This document shows positions 8,903 to 18,607 of a stretch of DNA of 64,000 bases, one piece after another. The stretch's first letter is position 1. Every line of letters starts with the position of its first letter. The notes below the pieces were generated by a model, which saw only the letters and a list, made by a program, of their open reading frames with translations, was not told where the DNA came from and ran no database searches. Made by a program: the position numbers and the translations under genes. Origin of the DNA: Gemmatimonadaceae bacterium (GTDB taxonomy: Bacteria; Latescibacterota; UBA2968; UBA8231); contig JAPOZM010000055.1 in assembly GCA_026706075.1 (NCBI GenBank), positions 89,791 to 153,790 on the forward strand, given 5' to 3'.

Positions 8903-9930
8903 GCGATCCGGCCGGCATCGAGATCCGCGGCCTCTACAAGATCTTCGGCCCCGATCCGGAGACGGCCATGGCCCTGGTGCGCCAGGGCGTCGGCAAGGAC
9001 GACCTCCTCGCCGACCACGACCACATCCTCGGCCTGCGCCGGATCGACCTGACCATCGAGGCCCGGACGATCCAGGTCGTCATGGGCCTCAGCGGCTCCG
9101 GCAAGTCGACCCTGATCCGCCACGTCAACCGGTTGATCGAGCCGACCGAGGGCGAGGTCCTCGTGGGCGGCCGGGACGTGCTCGGCCTCGACCGGCAGGA
9201 GCTGCAGCACTTCCGCCGGCACGAGGTGAGCATGGTCTTCCAGCGCTTCGCCCTCTTCCCCCACAAGACGGTGCTGGAGAACGTCGCCTACGGCCTGAGG
9301 ATGCAGGAGGTCCCGCGCCCCGAGTGGACGGACCGCGCCGGCCGCTGGATCGAGCGCGTCGGCCTGCAGGGCTACGAGGACTCCTACCCCGGGCGCCTGT
9401 CGGGGGGCATGCAGCAGCGCGTGGGACTGGCCCGGGCCCTGGCCACCGACGCCGGGATCCTGCTGATGGACGAGCCCTTCAGCGCCCTCGACCCCCTGAT
9501 CCGCACCGACATGCAGGCCCTGCTGCTGGAGCTGCAGCAGGAGCTGCACAAGACGATCGTCTTCGTCACCCACGACCTCGAGGAGGCGATCGAGATCGGC
9601 GACAACATCGCCATCCTGCGCGACGGCGGAATCGTCCAGAACGGCGACCCTCAGCAGATCGTCCTGGAGCCGGTGGACGACTACATCGCCGACTTCACCC
9701 GCAGCATCAACCGGGGCCGGGTCCTGCGGGTGGGTTCGCTGATGGAACCGGTGAAGGAGGGCCTGCAGGGGCCTCCCCACATCCCGGCGGAGATGTCCCT
9801 GGGCGACGCCCTGCCCCTGTTGACGCCGCCGGCGCCGACCGAGGCGGCGGTGGTGGATGACAGCGGCGAGACGGTGGGATCGATCTCGGCGGGGCGGATC
9901 GTGGGGGCTTTGGGGGAGGGGGGGGCTTGA
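8899..9930 (+). CDS. proV: Glycine-betaine-type ABC transporter ATP-binding protein (ProV family)
   Basis: Encodes 343 residues from a GTG overlapping the proW stop by 4 bp. Walker A GLSGSGKST, Q-loop VFQRFALFPH, signature LSGGMQQR, Walker B ILLMDEPFSALD and H-loop VTHD are all present and in order. The N-terminal extension with KIFGPDPETAMAL is specific to the quaternary-amine importers. The C-terminal 85 residues are short compared with the tandem CBS pair of E. coli ProV and look like at most one degenerate CBS module, so regulation by ionic strength may be altered. It powers the importer from the cytoplasm. Confidence 0.92.
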   Translation: MSDPAGIEIRGLYKIFGPDPETAMALVRQGVGKDDLLADHDHILGLRRIDLTIEARTIQVVMGLSGSGKSTLIRHVNRLIEPTEGEVLVGGRDVLGLDRQELQHFRRHEVSMVFQRFALFPHKTVLENVAYGLRMQEVPRPEWTDRAGRWIERVGLQGYEDSYPGRLSGGMQQRVGLARALATDAGILLMDEPFSALDPLIRTDMQALLLELQQELHKTIVFVTHDLEEAIEIGDNIAILRDGGIVQNGDPQQIVLEPVDDYIADFTRSINRGRVLRVGSLMEPVKEGLQGPPHIPAEMSLGDALPLLTPPAPTEAAVVDDSGETVGSISAGRIVGALGEGGA

Positions 9931-9936
9931 GGAACG

Positions 9937-11115
9937 TCAGCCGCGCGAACGGAACGTCACCCGCACGAACTTCCCGCCCTCGTCCTGCACGAGCTCCGGC
10001 TCGGTGCCGTTGAACTCCCGCATCGCTCTTCGCATCACCGGCCATCCCCGTCCCCGCTGCTCCATAAGGCGGGCCACGAGGACGGCGTTGGCCATCAGCT
10101 CGTTTCGCGAGCGGGGGTTCCCGCCGGAGCGGACGTTCTCCACCCTCATGTGGTTCGGGAGGGTGCCTGGGCTGGTTACGTCGATGCGATCCGCGAATAC
10201 CTCCAGCAGGACCTTTGACCCGGTAATCGCGTAGTCGCGGTGGACAACGGCGTTGACGATCGCCTCGCGCAACGCCTTCTCGGGGACCCGCGGCCTCTCC
10301 TCTCGTTCGAGGCGGTGATAGCTCTCGGTCCATCCCAGGCCCTTCACCCAGCCGGCGGCCCGGCGTATCTGCTCTTCGAGACGCCCCTTTCCCTCTCCGG
10401 AGAGAATGACCTCCGAGGCCCGGTCCTCGCCTGCATAGGCCGTGCACTGGACGAAGCAGCTCGCCGTCTGGGGGTGCGCCTGAGGTTCCCTGCCGAAGGC
10501 CATCAATCCGTAGAGGGTGGGGCGCAGGGTCCCGTCGAACTCGGCGAGAATGCGCCGGTTGCCCAGGTCGTCGGCGATGGGCGGCTGCGGTTCCTCCTCG
10601 GTATCGAGGCCCTGGGCGCGCAGGAAGGAGCGGAAAGCCCCGGCGTCGATGTCCTCGATGCTCGCCGCGGGAATGACCTGCTCTTCCGTCAGGACGAAGC
10701 CGAAGGTGTTGTACAGCTCCTGGAGCTCGGTGGGCGACGGCTCCACGCTGCTGCGTTCCCTCCGGATCCAGACGCGTCCACGGTGGTGGAGCGGCTCGAA
10801 CCCCCGCTGGCGGGGCACCTCGATCCAATGCACCCATCCGTTGGCGGCGTCGTGTCGCCCGCAGCGCGCGGGAACCGGAGCGCTGCATCCCGAATGCAGA
10901 AAGCTGGTCAGCCTCTCCTGCGCCGCGTCGGGGTCCTCTCTCACTCCGACGATGTCACCGCGGTCGTCGACGCCCAGAATGACCAGGCCCCCTTCAGCGT
11001 TGGCGAAGGCGCAGATCGCCCGGCCGATTCCGGAAAGCTCCGCGAGGTCGCGTTTGAACTCGGTCTTCCCGTCCTCACCCGCCTCGATGCGGCGGGAGAT
11101 GTCGCGCCATTCCAT
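9937..11115 (-). CDS. AlbA_2/Schlafen-type DNA-binding domain protein with GHKL-like C-terminal region
   Basis: Encodes 392 residues from the ATG at 11115, which has AGAGGG five bases upstream; a further ATG at 11163 would add 16 residues without an obvious ribosome site. The N-terminal 120 residues match the AlbA_2 (formerly AAA_4) domain (EDGKTEFKRDL, ICAFANAEGGLVILGVDDRG). The C-terminal half has the HATPase_c_4-like pattern of this family (LREAIVNAVVHRDY, EVFADRIDVTSPGTLPNHM, SRNELMANAV). Relatives are putative transcriptional regulators or accessory/defence proteins; no partner is visible. It converges on proV with a 6-bp gap and is divergent from the HD-domain gene. Confidence 0.82.
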   Translation of the reverse strand: MEWRDISRRIEAGEDGKTEFKRDLAELSGIGRAICAFANAEGGLVILGVDDRGDIVGVREDPDAAQERLTSFLHSGCSAPVPARCGRHDAANGWVHWIEVPRQRGFEPLHHRGRVWIRRERSSVEPSPTELQELYNTFGFVLTEEQVIPAASIEDIDAGAFRSFLRAQGLDTEEEPQPPIADDLGNRRILAEFDGTLRPTLYGLMAFGREPQAHPQTASCFVQCTAYAGEDRASEVILSGEGKGRLEEQIRRAAGWVKGLGWTESYHRLEREERPRVPEKALREAIVNAVVHRDYAITGSKVLLEVFADRIDVTSPGTLPNHMRVENVRSGGNPRSRNELMANAVLVARLMEQRGRGWPVMRRAMREFNGTEPELVQDEGGKFVRVTFRSRG

Positions 11116-11175
11116 GGAACCCTCTGCCCGGTAGCTGCTCCACCCCGGCGGCGGGGCTGTCACCCTGAGACCGCT

Positions 11176-11205
11176 AGCTTAGGGGGGCGTTCAAGCTCTC
11201 GTCAA
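11176..11205 (-). promoter_or_regulatory. Sigma70-like promoter of the AlbA_2 gene
   Basis: Reading the minus strand, TTGACG (11205-11200) and TAAGCT (11181-11176) are separated by 18 bp, a good sigma70-type arrangement. It predicts a leader of about 55 nt before the ATG at 11115, which also has a Shine-Dalgarno sequence. Confidence 0.5.
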
Positions 11206-11232
11206 CGCCAATCCGCGGAACGGATCCACCGC

Positions 11233-11238
11233 TATATT
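11233..11238 (+). promoter_or_regulatory. -10 element seven bases before the HD-domain gene (probable leaderless start)
   Basis: TATATT ends 7 nt before the ATG at 11246, so a transcript would begin at or next to the start codon. There is no Shine-Dalgarno sequence. No good -35 hexamer is seen at 16-18 bp spacing, so this is a weaker case than the hflX, MetE-like and DegT promoters. Confidence 0.4.
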
Positions 11239-11245
11239 CCTGCCC

Positions 11246-11842
11246 ATGCCACCCCCCGACCCCCTCCCCGAGCAGATCCAATTCATCGTCGCCGTGGACC
11301 GCCTCAAGCAGGTCTTCCGGCGGTCCCGCCTCACCGACGACAGCCGCTGGGAGAACGACGCCGAGCACTCGTGGCACCTGGCGCTGATGGCGGTGGTCCT
11401 GCACGAGCACGCCGCCTCGGAGGTGGACCTGTGCAAGGTGCTGACCATGCACCTGATCCACGATCTCGTGGAGATCGACGCCGGCGACACCTTCGCCTAC
11501 GACGAGGAGGCCAACGTCGGCAAGGAGGAGCGTGAGCGCGCCGCCGCGGAGCGGATCTTCGGGCTGCTGCCCGACGACCAAGGCGACTGCCTGCGGCGGC
11601 TGTGGGAGGAGTTCGAGGCCCGCGAGACTCCCGAGGCCCGCTACGCGGCCGCCCTCGACCGGCTGCAACCGCTGATCCTCAACTACCACATGGACGGGGT
11701 CACCGGCTGGCGGCGGCACGGCGTGCGAGCGCCCCAGGTGGTGGACCGCAACCGGCACATCGCCGAGGGCTCGCCGACGTTGTGGGAGTTCGCGCGGCGG
11801 CTGATCGCCGATTCCGTGAAAGAGGGAAAGCTGGAGGGTTAG
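11246..11842 (+). CDS. HD-domain phosphohydrolase (YfbR/HDDC2-like 5'-nucleotidase)
   Basis: Encodes 198 residues. The metal-binding pattern of the HD_3 group is clear: ENDAEHSWHLALMA supplies the first His residues, and HLIHDLVEIDAGDTF supplies the HD dyad followed by the E and D typical of YfbR/HDDC2. A later region with AAALDRLQPLILNY carries the last Asp. Family members are cytoplasmic metal-dependent 5'-deoxynucleotidases, so nucleotide-pool maintenance is the likely role. It converges on hflX with an 8-bp gap. Confidence 0.87.
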   Translation: MPPPDPLPEQIQFIVAVDRLKQVFRRSRLTDDSRWENDAEHSWHLALMAVVLHEHAASEVDLCKVLTMHLIHDLVEIDAGDTFAYDEEANVGKEERERAAAERIFGLLPDDQGDCLRRLWEEFEARETPEARYAAALDRLQPLILNYHMDGVTGWRRHGVRAPQVVDRNRHIAEGSPTLWEFARRLIADSVKEGKLEG

Positions 11843-11850
11843 GGGCCGGC

Positions 11851-13149
11851 TCAGCCGGGCTGGAAGCGCTCCAGGCTCCAGCGCTCGGCCCAGGCGCGGC
11901 CGAGGCGCACCCGCAGGCGGACTTCGCGCGGGTCGTAGGACTGCTCCAGGACCTCTCCCTGCTCGTGCAGCTGCGACAGCAGCCGGCCTTCGGCCTGGGG
12001 GATGTGCAGGTCGAGGGTGACTTCCTGCTCCTGGCAGTGGGCGCGGATCGCGCCGCGCAGGTCGTCGAGGCCCGTGCCGGTGAGGGCGGAGACGGCCACC
12101 ACGTCCTCCCGTCCGCAGGCGGCGGTCTCCTCCTCCTCATCTCCGTCCGGATCGAGGCGGTCGATCTTGTTGTGGACCACCAGCAGCGGCCGGTCCTCGA
12201 TGCCGAGCTCGGCGAGGACGCCTTCGACGGTGCCCATCTGGTGCGCGTACTGCGGGTGCGAGCGGTCGACCACGTGCAGCAGCAGGTCGGCCTCGGCGGC
12301 CTCCTCGAGGGTGGCGCGGAAGGAGGCGAAGAGGTGGTGGGGCAGGCGGTTGATGAAGCCCACCGTGTCGGTGAGCAGGATCCGGGGCCCGCCCTCGAGG
12401 TCGACGGAGCGGGTCGTGGAGTCGAGGGTGGCGAAGAGCTGGTCCTGGACGAGGACGTCGGCGCCGGACAGCGCCCGCATGAGGGTCGACTTGCCGGCGT
12501 TGGTGTAGCCCACGAGGGCGACGCGGAAGAGATCCCCGCGGCCCTTGCGCGCATTGGCCATCTGCGAGCCGATGCGGTTCAGCTCGCTCTGCAGGGAGCC
12601 GATGCGGGTGCGGACCAGGCGGCGGTCGACCTCGAGCTGGGTCTCCCCCGGGCCGCGGCCGCCGGCGGCCCCCATGCCGCGGATGGCGCCGCCCCCGGCC
12701 TGGCGCGACAGGTGGGTCCAGGCGCGGGTCAGGCGCGGCAGCAGGTACTTGAGCTGCGCCAGCTCGACCTGCACGTGGGCCGAGCGCGTGCGCGCGTGGC
12801 GGGCGAAGATGTCGAGGATGATGGCGCTGCGGTCGAGGATGCGCATCTCCGTGAGCTTCTCGAGGTTGCGCATCTGGGCGGGGGACAGGTCGTTGTCGAA
12901 GAGGATCATGTCGGCCCCGCAGCCCTCGGCCAGCTCGCGCAGCTGGTTGGCCTTGCCCTTGCCGATGTAATAGGCGGGGTCGACGCGGGGGCGCGTCTGC
13001 AGCAGGCGCTCGGCCACGGCCAGGGTCGCGGTGTCGGCCAGGCGGGCGAGCTCGTCGAGGGACTCGCGCACTTCCCACGCGGGCATGCCCGGCAGGGCCA
13101 GGCCGACGAGCAGGGCGGACTCGCGGGGGGGAGCGGTGGGGTGACTCAT
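11851..13149 (-). CDS. hflX: Ribosome-associated GTPase HflX
   Basis: Encodes 432 residues from the ATG at 13149. The N-terminal HflX domain includes YYIGKGKANQLREL and DNDLSPAQMRNLE, then the glycine-rich GGGAIRGMGAAGGRGPGETQLE linker region. The G domain has G1 GYTNAGKST, G3 DTVGF and G4 NKID. HflX splits stalled 70S ribosomes, notably after heat stress. The ORF could extend 12 residues to 13185, but that stretch holds the promoter. It is divergent from lon, another stress gene, with 177 bp between the two starts. Confidence 0.95.
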   Translation of the reverse strand: MSHPTAPPRESALLVGLALPGMPAWEVRESLDELARLADTATLAVAERLLQTRPRVDPAYYIGKGKANQLRELAEGCGADMILFDNDLSPAQMRNLEKLTEMRILDRSAIILDIFARHARTRSAHVQVELAQLKYLLPRLTRAWTHLSRQAGGGAIRGMGAAGGRGPGETQLEVDRRLVRTRIGSLQSELNRIGSQMANARKGRGDLFRVALVGYTNAGKSTLMRALSGADVLVQDQLFATLDSTTRSVDLEGGPRILLTDTVGFINRLPHHLFASFRATLEEAAEADLLLHVVDRSHPQYAHQMGTVEGVLAELGIEDRPLLVVHNKIDRLDPDGDEEEETAACGREDVVAVSALTGTGLDDLRGAIRAHCQEQEVTLDLHIPQAEGRLLSQLHEQGEVLEQSYDPREVRLRVRLGRAWAERWSLERFQPG

Positions 13150-13155
13150 GCAGCC

Positions 13156-13185
13156 ACTATACCCGGACCAGGGGAACGATGTCAA
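13156..13185 (-). promoter_or_regulatory. Near-consensus sigma70 promoter of hflX, leaderless arrangement
   Basis: On the minus strand, TTGACA (13185-13180) and TATAGT (13161-13156) are 18 bp apart. Only 6 nt separate the -10 from the ATG at 13149, so transcription should start at or within a base of the A of the start codon. No Shine-Dalgarno sequence is present. This is the clearest of the leaderless-type promoters in the window. Confidence 0.65.
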
Positions 13186-13222
13186 GCGCCGGACCGGTGC
13201 GCCGGAGACCGCCGCAGGCCCC

Positions 13223-13262
13223 CTTCCACCTTGACACGGGACAACACAGAAGTGGAGATTTA
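13223..13262 (+). promoter_or_regulatory. Candidate promoter of lon
   Basis: TTGACA lies at 13231-13236, preceded by CTTCCACC, which together resemble the -35 of a heat-shock (sigma32-type) promoter as well as of sigma70. The downstream region GGAGATTTA (13254-13262) is only a partial -10 for either factor. A lon promoter under heat-shock control would fit the family, but the match is incomplete. Confidence 0.3.
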
Positions 13263-13326
13263 TCCGTCACTTACGAGCTCAACGGAGGGCCCTTTCCGGC
13301 CGTCCGGAGCGACCCAGGAGAGAGTC

Positions 13327-15822
<2,496 letters not shown>

Positions 15823-15853
15823 ACGGGGGCGGACCCGGCCTCCGGACCTCCGC

Positions 15854-15881
15854 GGCCGGGCGGCCCTGAGCGGCCCCGGCC
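15854..15881 (+). terminator. Strong GC hairpin between lon and glnD
   Basis: GGCCGGGCGGCC (15854-15865) can pair with GGCCCCGGCC (15872-15881) with one bulge and a short loop. No T-run follows, so it is at best a weak or factor-dependent terminator or an attenuator before glnD. Confidence 0.3.
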
Positions 15882-15898
15882 AGCCTCCAGCCCGAGCC

Positions 15899-18607
15899 AT
15901 GTCCCCGCCCGAAGGCGACTCCAGGGACGGACTGCTGCGGGATCTGCGCCGGCAGCTGCGCGACCGCGGCGCTTCCACCGGGGCGCGGCTCGGCTTCTGG
16001 GAGTCGCGCATGGAGGAGCTGTCCCGCGCCCACAAGGCCGGCGCCGGCGGCCTCGAGACGGCGGCGGGCATCGCCGCCACCGCCGACGCCGTCGTCCTAG
16101 ACGCCTGGGAGAGCGGGGCCGGCCCCCACCAGGAGGTGCGCCACGCCCTGGCCGCCCTCGGCGGCTACGGCCGCGGCGAGATGGCGCCCCACTCCGACGT
16201 GGACCTGCTCTTCCTCTTCGGCCGCAAGCGCGACAAGAAGGCCGAGCTCGTCGCCGGGGTCCTGCACCCGTTGTGGGACCTCGGCTTCGACATCGGCCAC
16301 AGCAGCCGCACCCTCTCGGAATGCGTCGAGATGTCCCGCGACCTGGAGTCGTGCACGGCCATGCTCGACGCGCGCCTGCTGGCCGGCGACGCCGAGCTCT
16401 TCGCCGACTTCCGCAAACGGCTGCTGGGGCGGCTGCCGAAGGGCACCGCCGGGCGCCTGCGGCGGCTGCACCTGGAGCGCGGGGCCCACACCGGCTCGGT
16501 GCAGCTGCTGGAGCCCAACGTCAAGGAATCACCCGGCGGCCTGCGCGAGATCCACCTGCTGGAGTGGGCCGTCAAGGCCCGCGAGCGCACCGCCGACGCC
16601 GCCGAGGGCCTCGGCCGCTACCTCGACGAGCAGGACCTGCGGGCCCTGGCGAAGGGGCGCGACTTCCTGTGGCGCATCCGCCACGAGCTGCACTTCTCCA
16701 TGGGCCGCAAGCACGACGTCCTCGGCAACGAGATCAAACCCGTCGTGGCCCGCAGCCTCGGCTACTTCGACCGCGCCGTCGGCGCCGAGGGGGAGCTGCC
16801 CCGTCAGGGGGACCTGCTGCGCGTGGGGACGCCGGACCGCACCGGCGCCGACCACGGCCGCGAGCTGGCCGTGGAGGCCTTTCTGCGCGACTACTACCTG
16901 CACGCCAGCCAGGCCTTCCACGCGGCGCGCCTCGGTTTCGACCGCCTGGCGGCGGGACCTCGCAAGGGCAAGCGGCTGCTGCTGGAGCCGGGGGTGGTGG
17001 CCGTCGACAACCAGATCGAGCTGCCCGGCGGCGCCGAGTGGCTGGCCGACGACCCGCTGCGGCTGCTGTCGATCTTCCGCCTCTCCCAGACCCGGCGCCT
17101 GTACCTGTCGGAGCCGGTCTGCCGCCTCCTGCGCCAGTCGACCCACCTGATCGACGACGAGGTGCGCCGCCACCCGGGGGCCCGCGACCTCTTCCTGCGC
17201 ATCCTCGAGCGCCGGCGGAACACCGCCGCCACCCTGAGGGCGATGCACGATCTCGGCGTCCTCGGCGCCTACCTGCCGGAGTTCGGGGACCTGACCTGCC
17301 TGGTGCAGTACGACATCTACCACCTCTACACGGTGGACGAGCACACCCTGGTGGGCCTGGAGAAGCTCGAGGAGCTCCTGCGGGGCGAGGGACCGCCGTC
17401 GCTGGTGCAGGCCGCCTCCGAGATCGAGCGCAAGGAGCTGCTCTTTCTGGGCATGCTCCTCCACGACATCGGCAAGTCGCGCCGCGAGGAGCACATCAGC
17501 GTCGGCCTGCGCATGGGCGCCGAGCTGTGCGAGCGCATCGGGCTGTCCGAGACGGACGCGAGGCAGGTTCTCTTCCTCATCGAGAACCACCAGGAGATGG
17601 TCGCCATCTCCAAGCGCCGCGACCTCGACGACCACCGCATGATCGCCGATTTCGCCGGCCGCTTCGCCGAACCCGACTGGCTGCGCGCCCTCTACCTGAT
17701 GTCCTACGCCGACCTGTCCGCCGTCGCCTCCGACGCCTGGACCGACTGGCAGGGCGCCCTGCTCTGGGAGCTCTACCACAAGACCATGGAGCAGCTCGCC
17801 TCGGGCATGGAGAGCCTGGAAGAGCGCGCCCGGGCGCGGGCGATCGTCGAGGGGCACCTGGAGGGGGTCCGCGGCCGTTGGGCGCCGGAGAAGGTGGAGG
17901 CCTTCGAGGCCCACGTGGCGAGTCTGTCCGAACGCTACCTGGTGGCCTACGATCGCAAGCAGATCGAGCGGCACCTGGCGCTGGTGGAGGCCCGCGCCTC
18001 CGGGGGGGAGCGGGTGCTGCTGGAGTACGTGGAGCACCCCGACCACACGGAGGTCGTCGTCTGCGCCGGCGACCAGCGCCACCTGCTGGCCGAGATCTGC
18101 GGCGTCCTCGCCGTCCACGACATCAACATCCTGCGCGCCGACGTGCAGACCCGCGAGGACGATGTCGTCATCGACACCTTCCAGGTCACCGACGTGGACG
18201 GCACCGCGGCCCTGCCCCCGTGGAAGAAGCAGCGCCTCGAACGGCGTCTGTCGCAGGTGATCGCCGGCGAGCTGGCCGTGCAGGAGCTCTTCGACCGCTA
18301 CAGCGCCAACTGGAGCCGCCGCCGCGACCGGCCGGTGCGCGATCCGGAGGTGCTTTTCGAGAACCAGGTCTCCGACCGCTACACCGTGGTCGACGTCAAC
18401 GCCCAGGACGCGGTGGGCCTGCTCTACACCATCACCCACTGTCTCGGCGAGCAGGGCTGCCACATCCACATGGCGATCATCAATACCGTCACCGACCGCG
18501 CCACCGACGCCTTCTACATCGTCGACGCCGAGGGCGGCAAGATCGTCAACTTCGACGTTCTGGAGTCCCTGCGCCTGCAACTGCTGGAGCGGCTGGCGCC
18601 GCGTTAG
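15899..18607 (+). CDS. glnD: Bifunctional [PII]-uridylyltransferase/uridylyl-removing enzyme GlnD
   Basis: Encodes 902 residues in the full GlnD order. The nucleotidyltransferase domain has GGYGRGEMAPHSDVDLLF (about residue 88) with the Asp pair that binds metal. The GlnD-PII linker segment is followed by the HD domain (LHDIGKSRREEH, about residue 521), which removes UMP, and two C-terminal ACT domains (from about 717 and 827) that sense glutamine. It uridylylates PII under nitrogen limitation and de-uridylylates it when glutamine is high. The ATG at 15899 has a poor ribosome site, and an upstream open frame exists, so the start is less certain than the identity. It converges on the next gene with overlapping stop codons. 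Confidence 0.93.
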   Translation: MSPPEGDSRDGLLRDLRRQLRDRGASTGARLGFWESRMEELSRAHKAGAGGLETAAGIAATADAVVLDAWESGAGPHQEVRHALAALGGYGRGEMAPHSDVDLLFLFGRKRDKKAELVAGVLHPLWDLGFDIGHSSRTLSECVEMSRDLESCTAMLDARLLAGDAELFADFRKRLLGRLPKGTAGRLRRLHLERGAHTGSVQLLEPNVKESPGGLREIHLLEWAVKARERTADAAEGLGRYLDEQDLRALAKGRDFLWRIRHELHFSMGRKHDVLGNEIKPVVARSLGYFDRAVGAEGELPRQGDLLRVGTPDRTGADHGRELAVEAFLRDYYLHASQAFHAARLGFDRLAAGPRKGKRLLLEPGVVAVDNQIELPGGAEWLADDPLRLLSIFRLSQTRRLYLSEPVCRLLRQSTHLIDDEVRRHPGARDLFLRILERRRNTAATLRAMHDLGVLGAYLPEFGDLTCLVQYDIYHLYTVDEHTLVGLEKLEELLRGEGPPSLVQAASEIERKELLFLGMLLHDIGKSRREEHISVGLRMGAELCERIGLSETDARQVLFLIENHQEMVAISKRRDLDDHRMIADFAGRFAEPDWLRALYLMSYADLSAVASDAWTDWQGALLWELYHKTMEQLASGMESLEERARARAIVEGHLEGVRGRWAPEKVEAFEAHVASLSERYLVAYDRKQIERHLALVEARASGGERVLLEYVEHPDHTEVVVCAGDQRHLLAEICGVLAVHDINILRADVQTREDDVVIDTFQVTDVDGTAALPPWKKQRLERRLSQVIAGELAVQELFDRYSANWSRRRDRPVRDPEVLFENQVSDRYTVVDVNAQDAVGLLYTITHCLGEQGCHIHMAIINTVTDRATDAFYIVDAEGGKIVNFDVLESLRLQLLERLAPR

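Noticed and set aside
11602..13326. Upstream extension of the lon frame across the hflX gene
   Set aside because: It is antisense to hflX and has no family similarity; lon starts at TTG 13327 with a good ribosome site.
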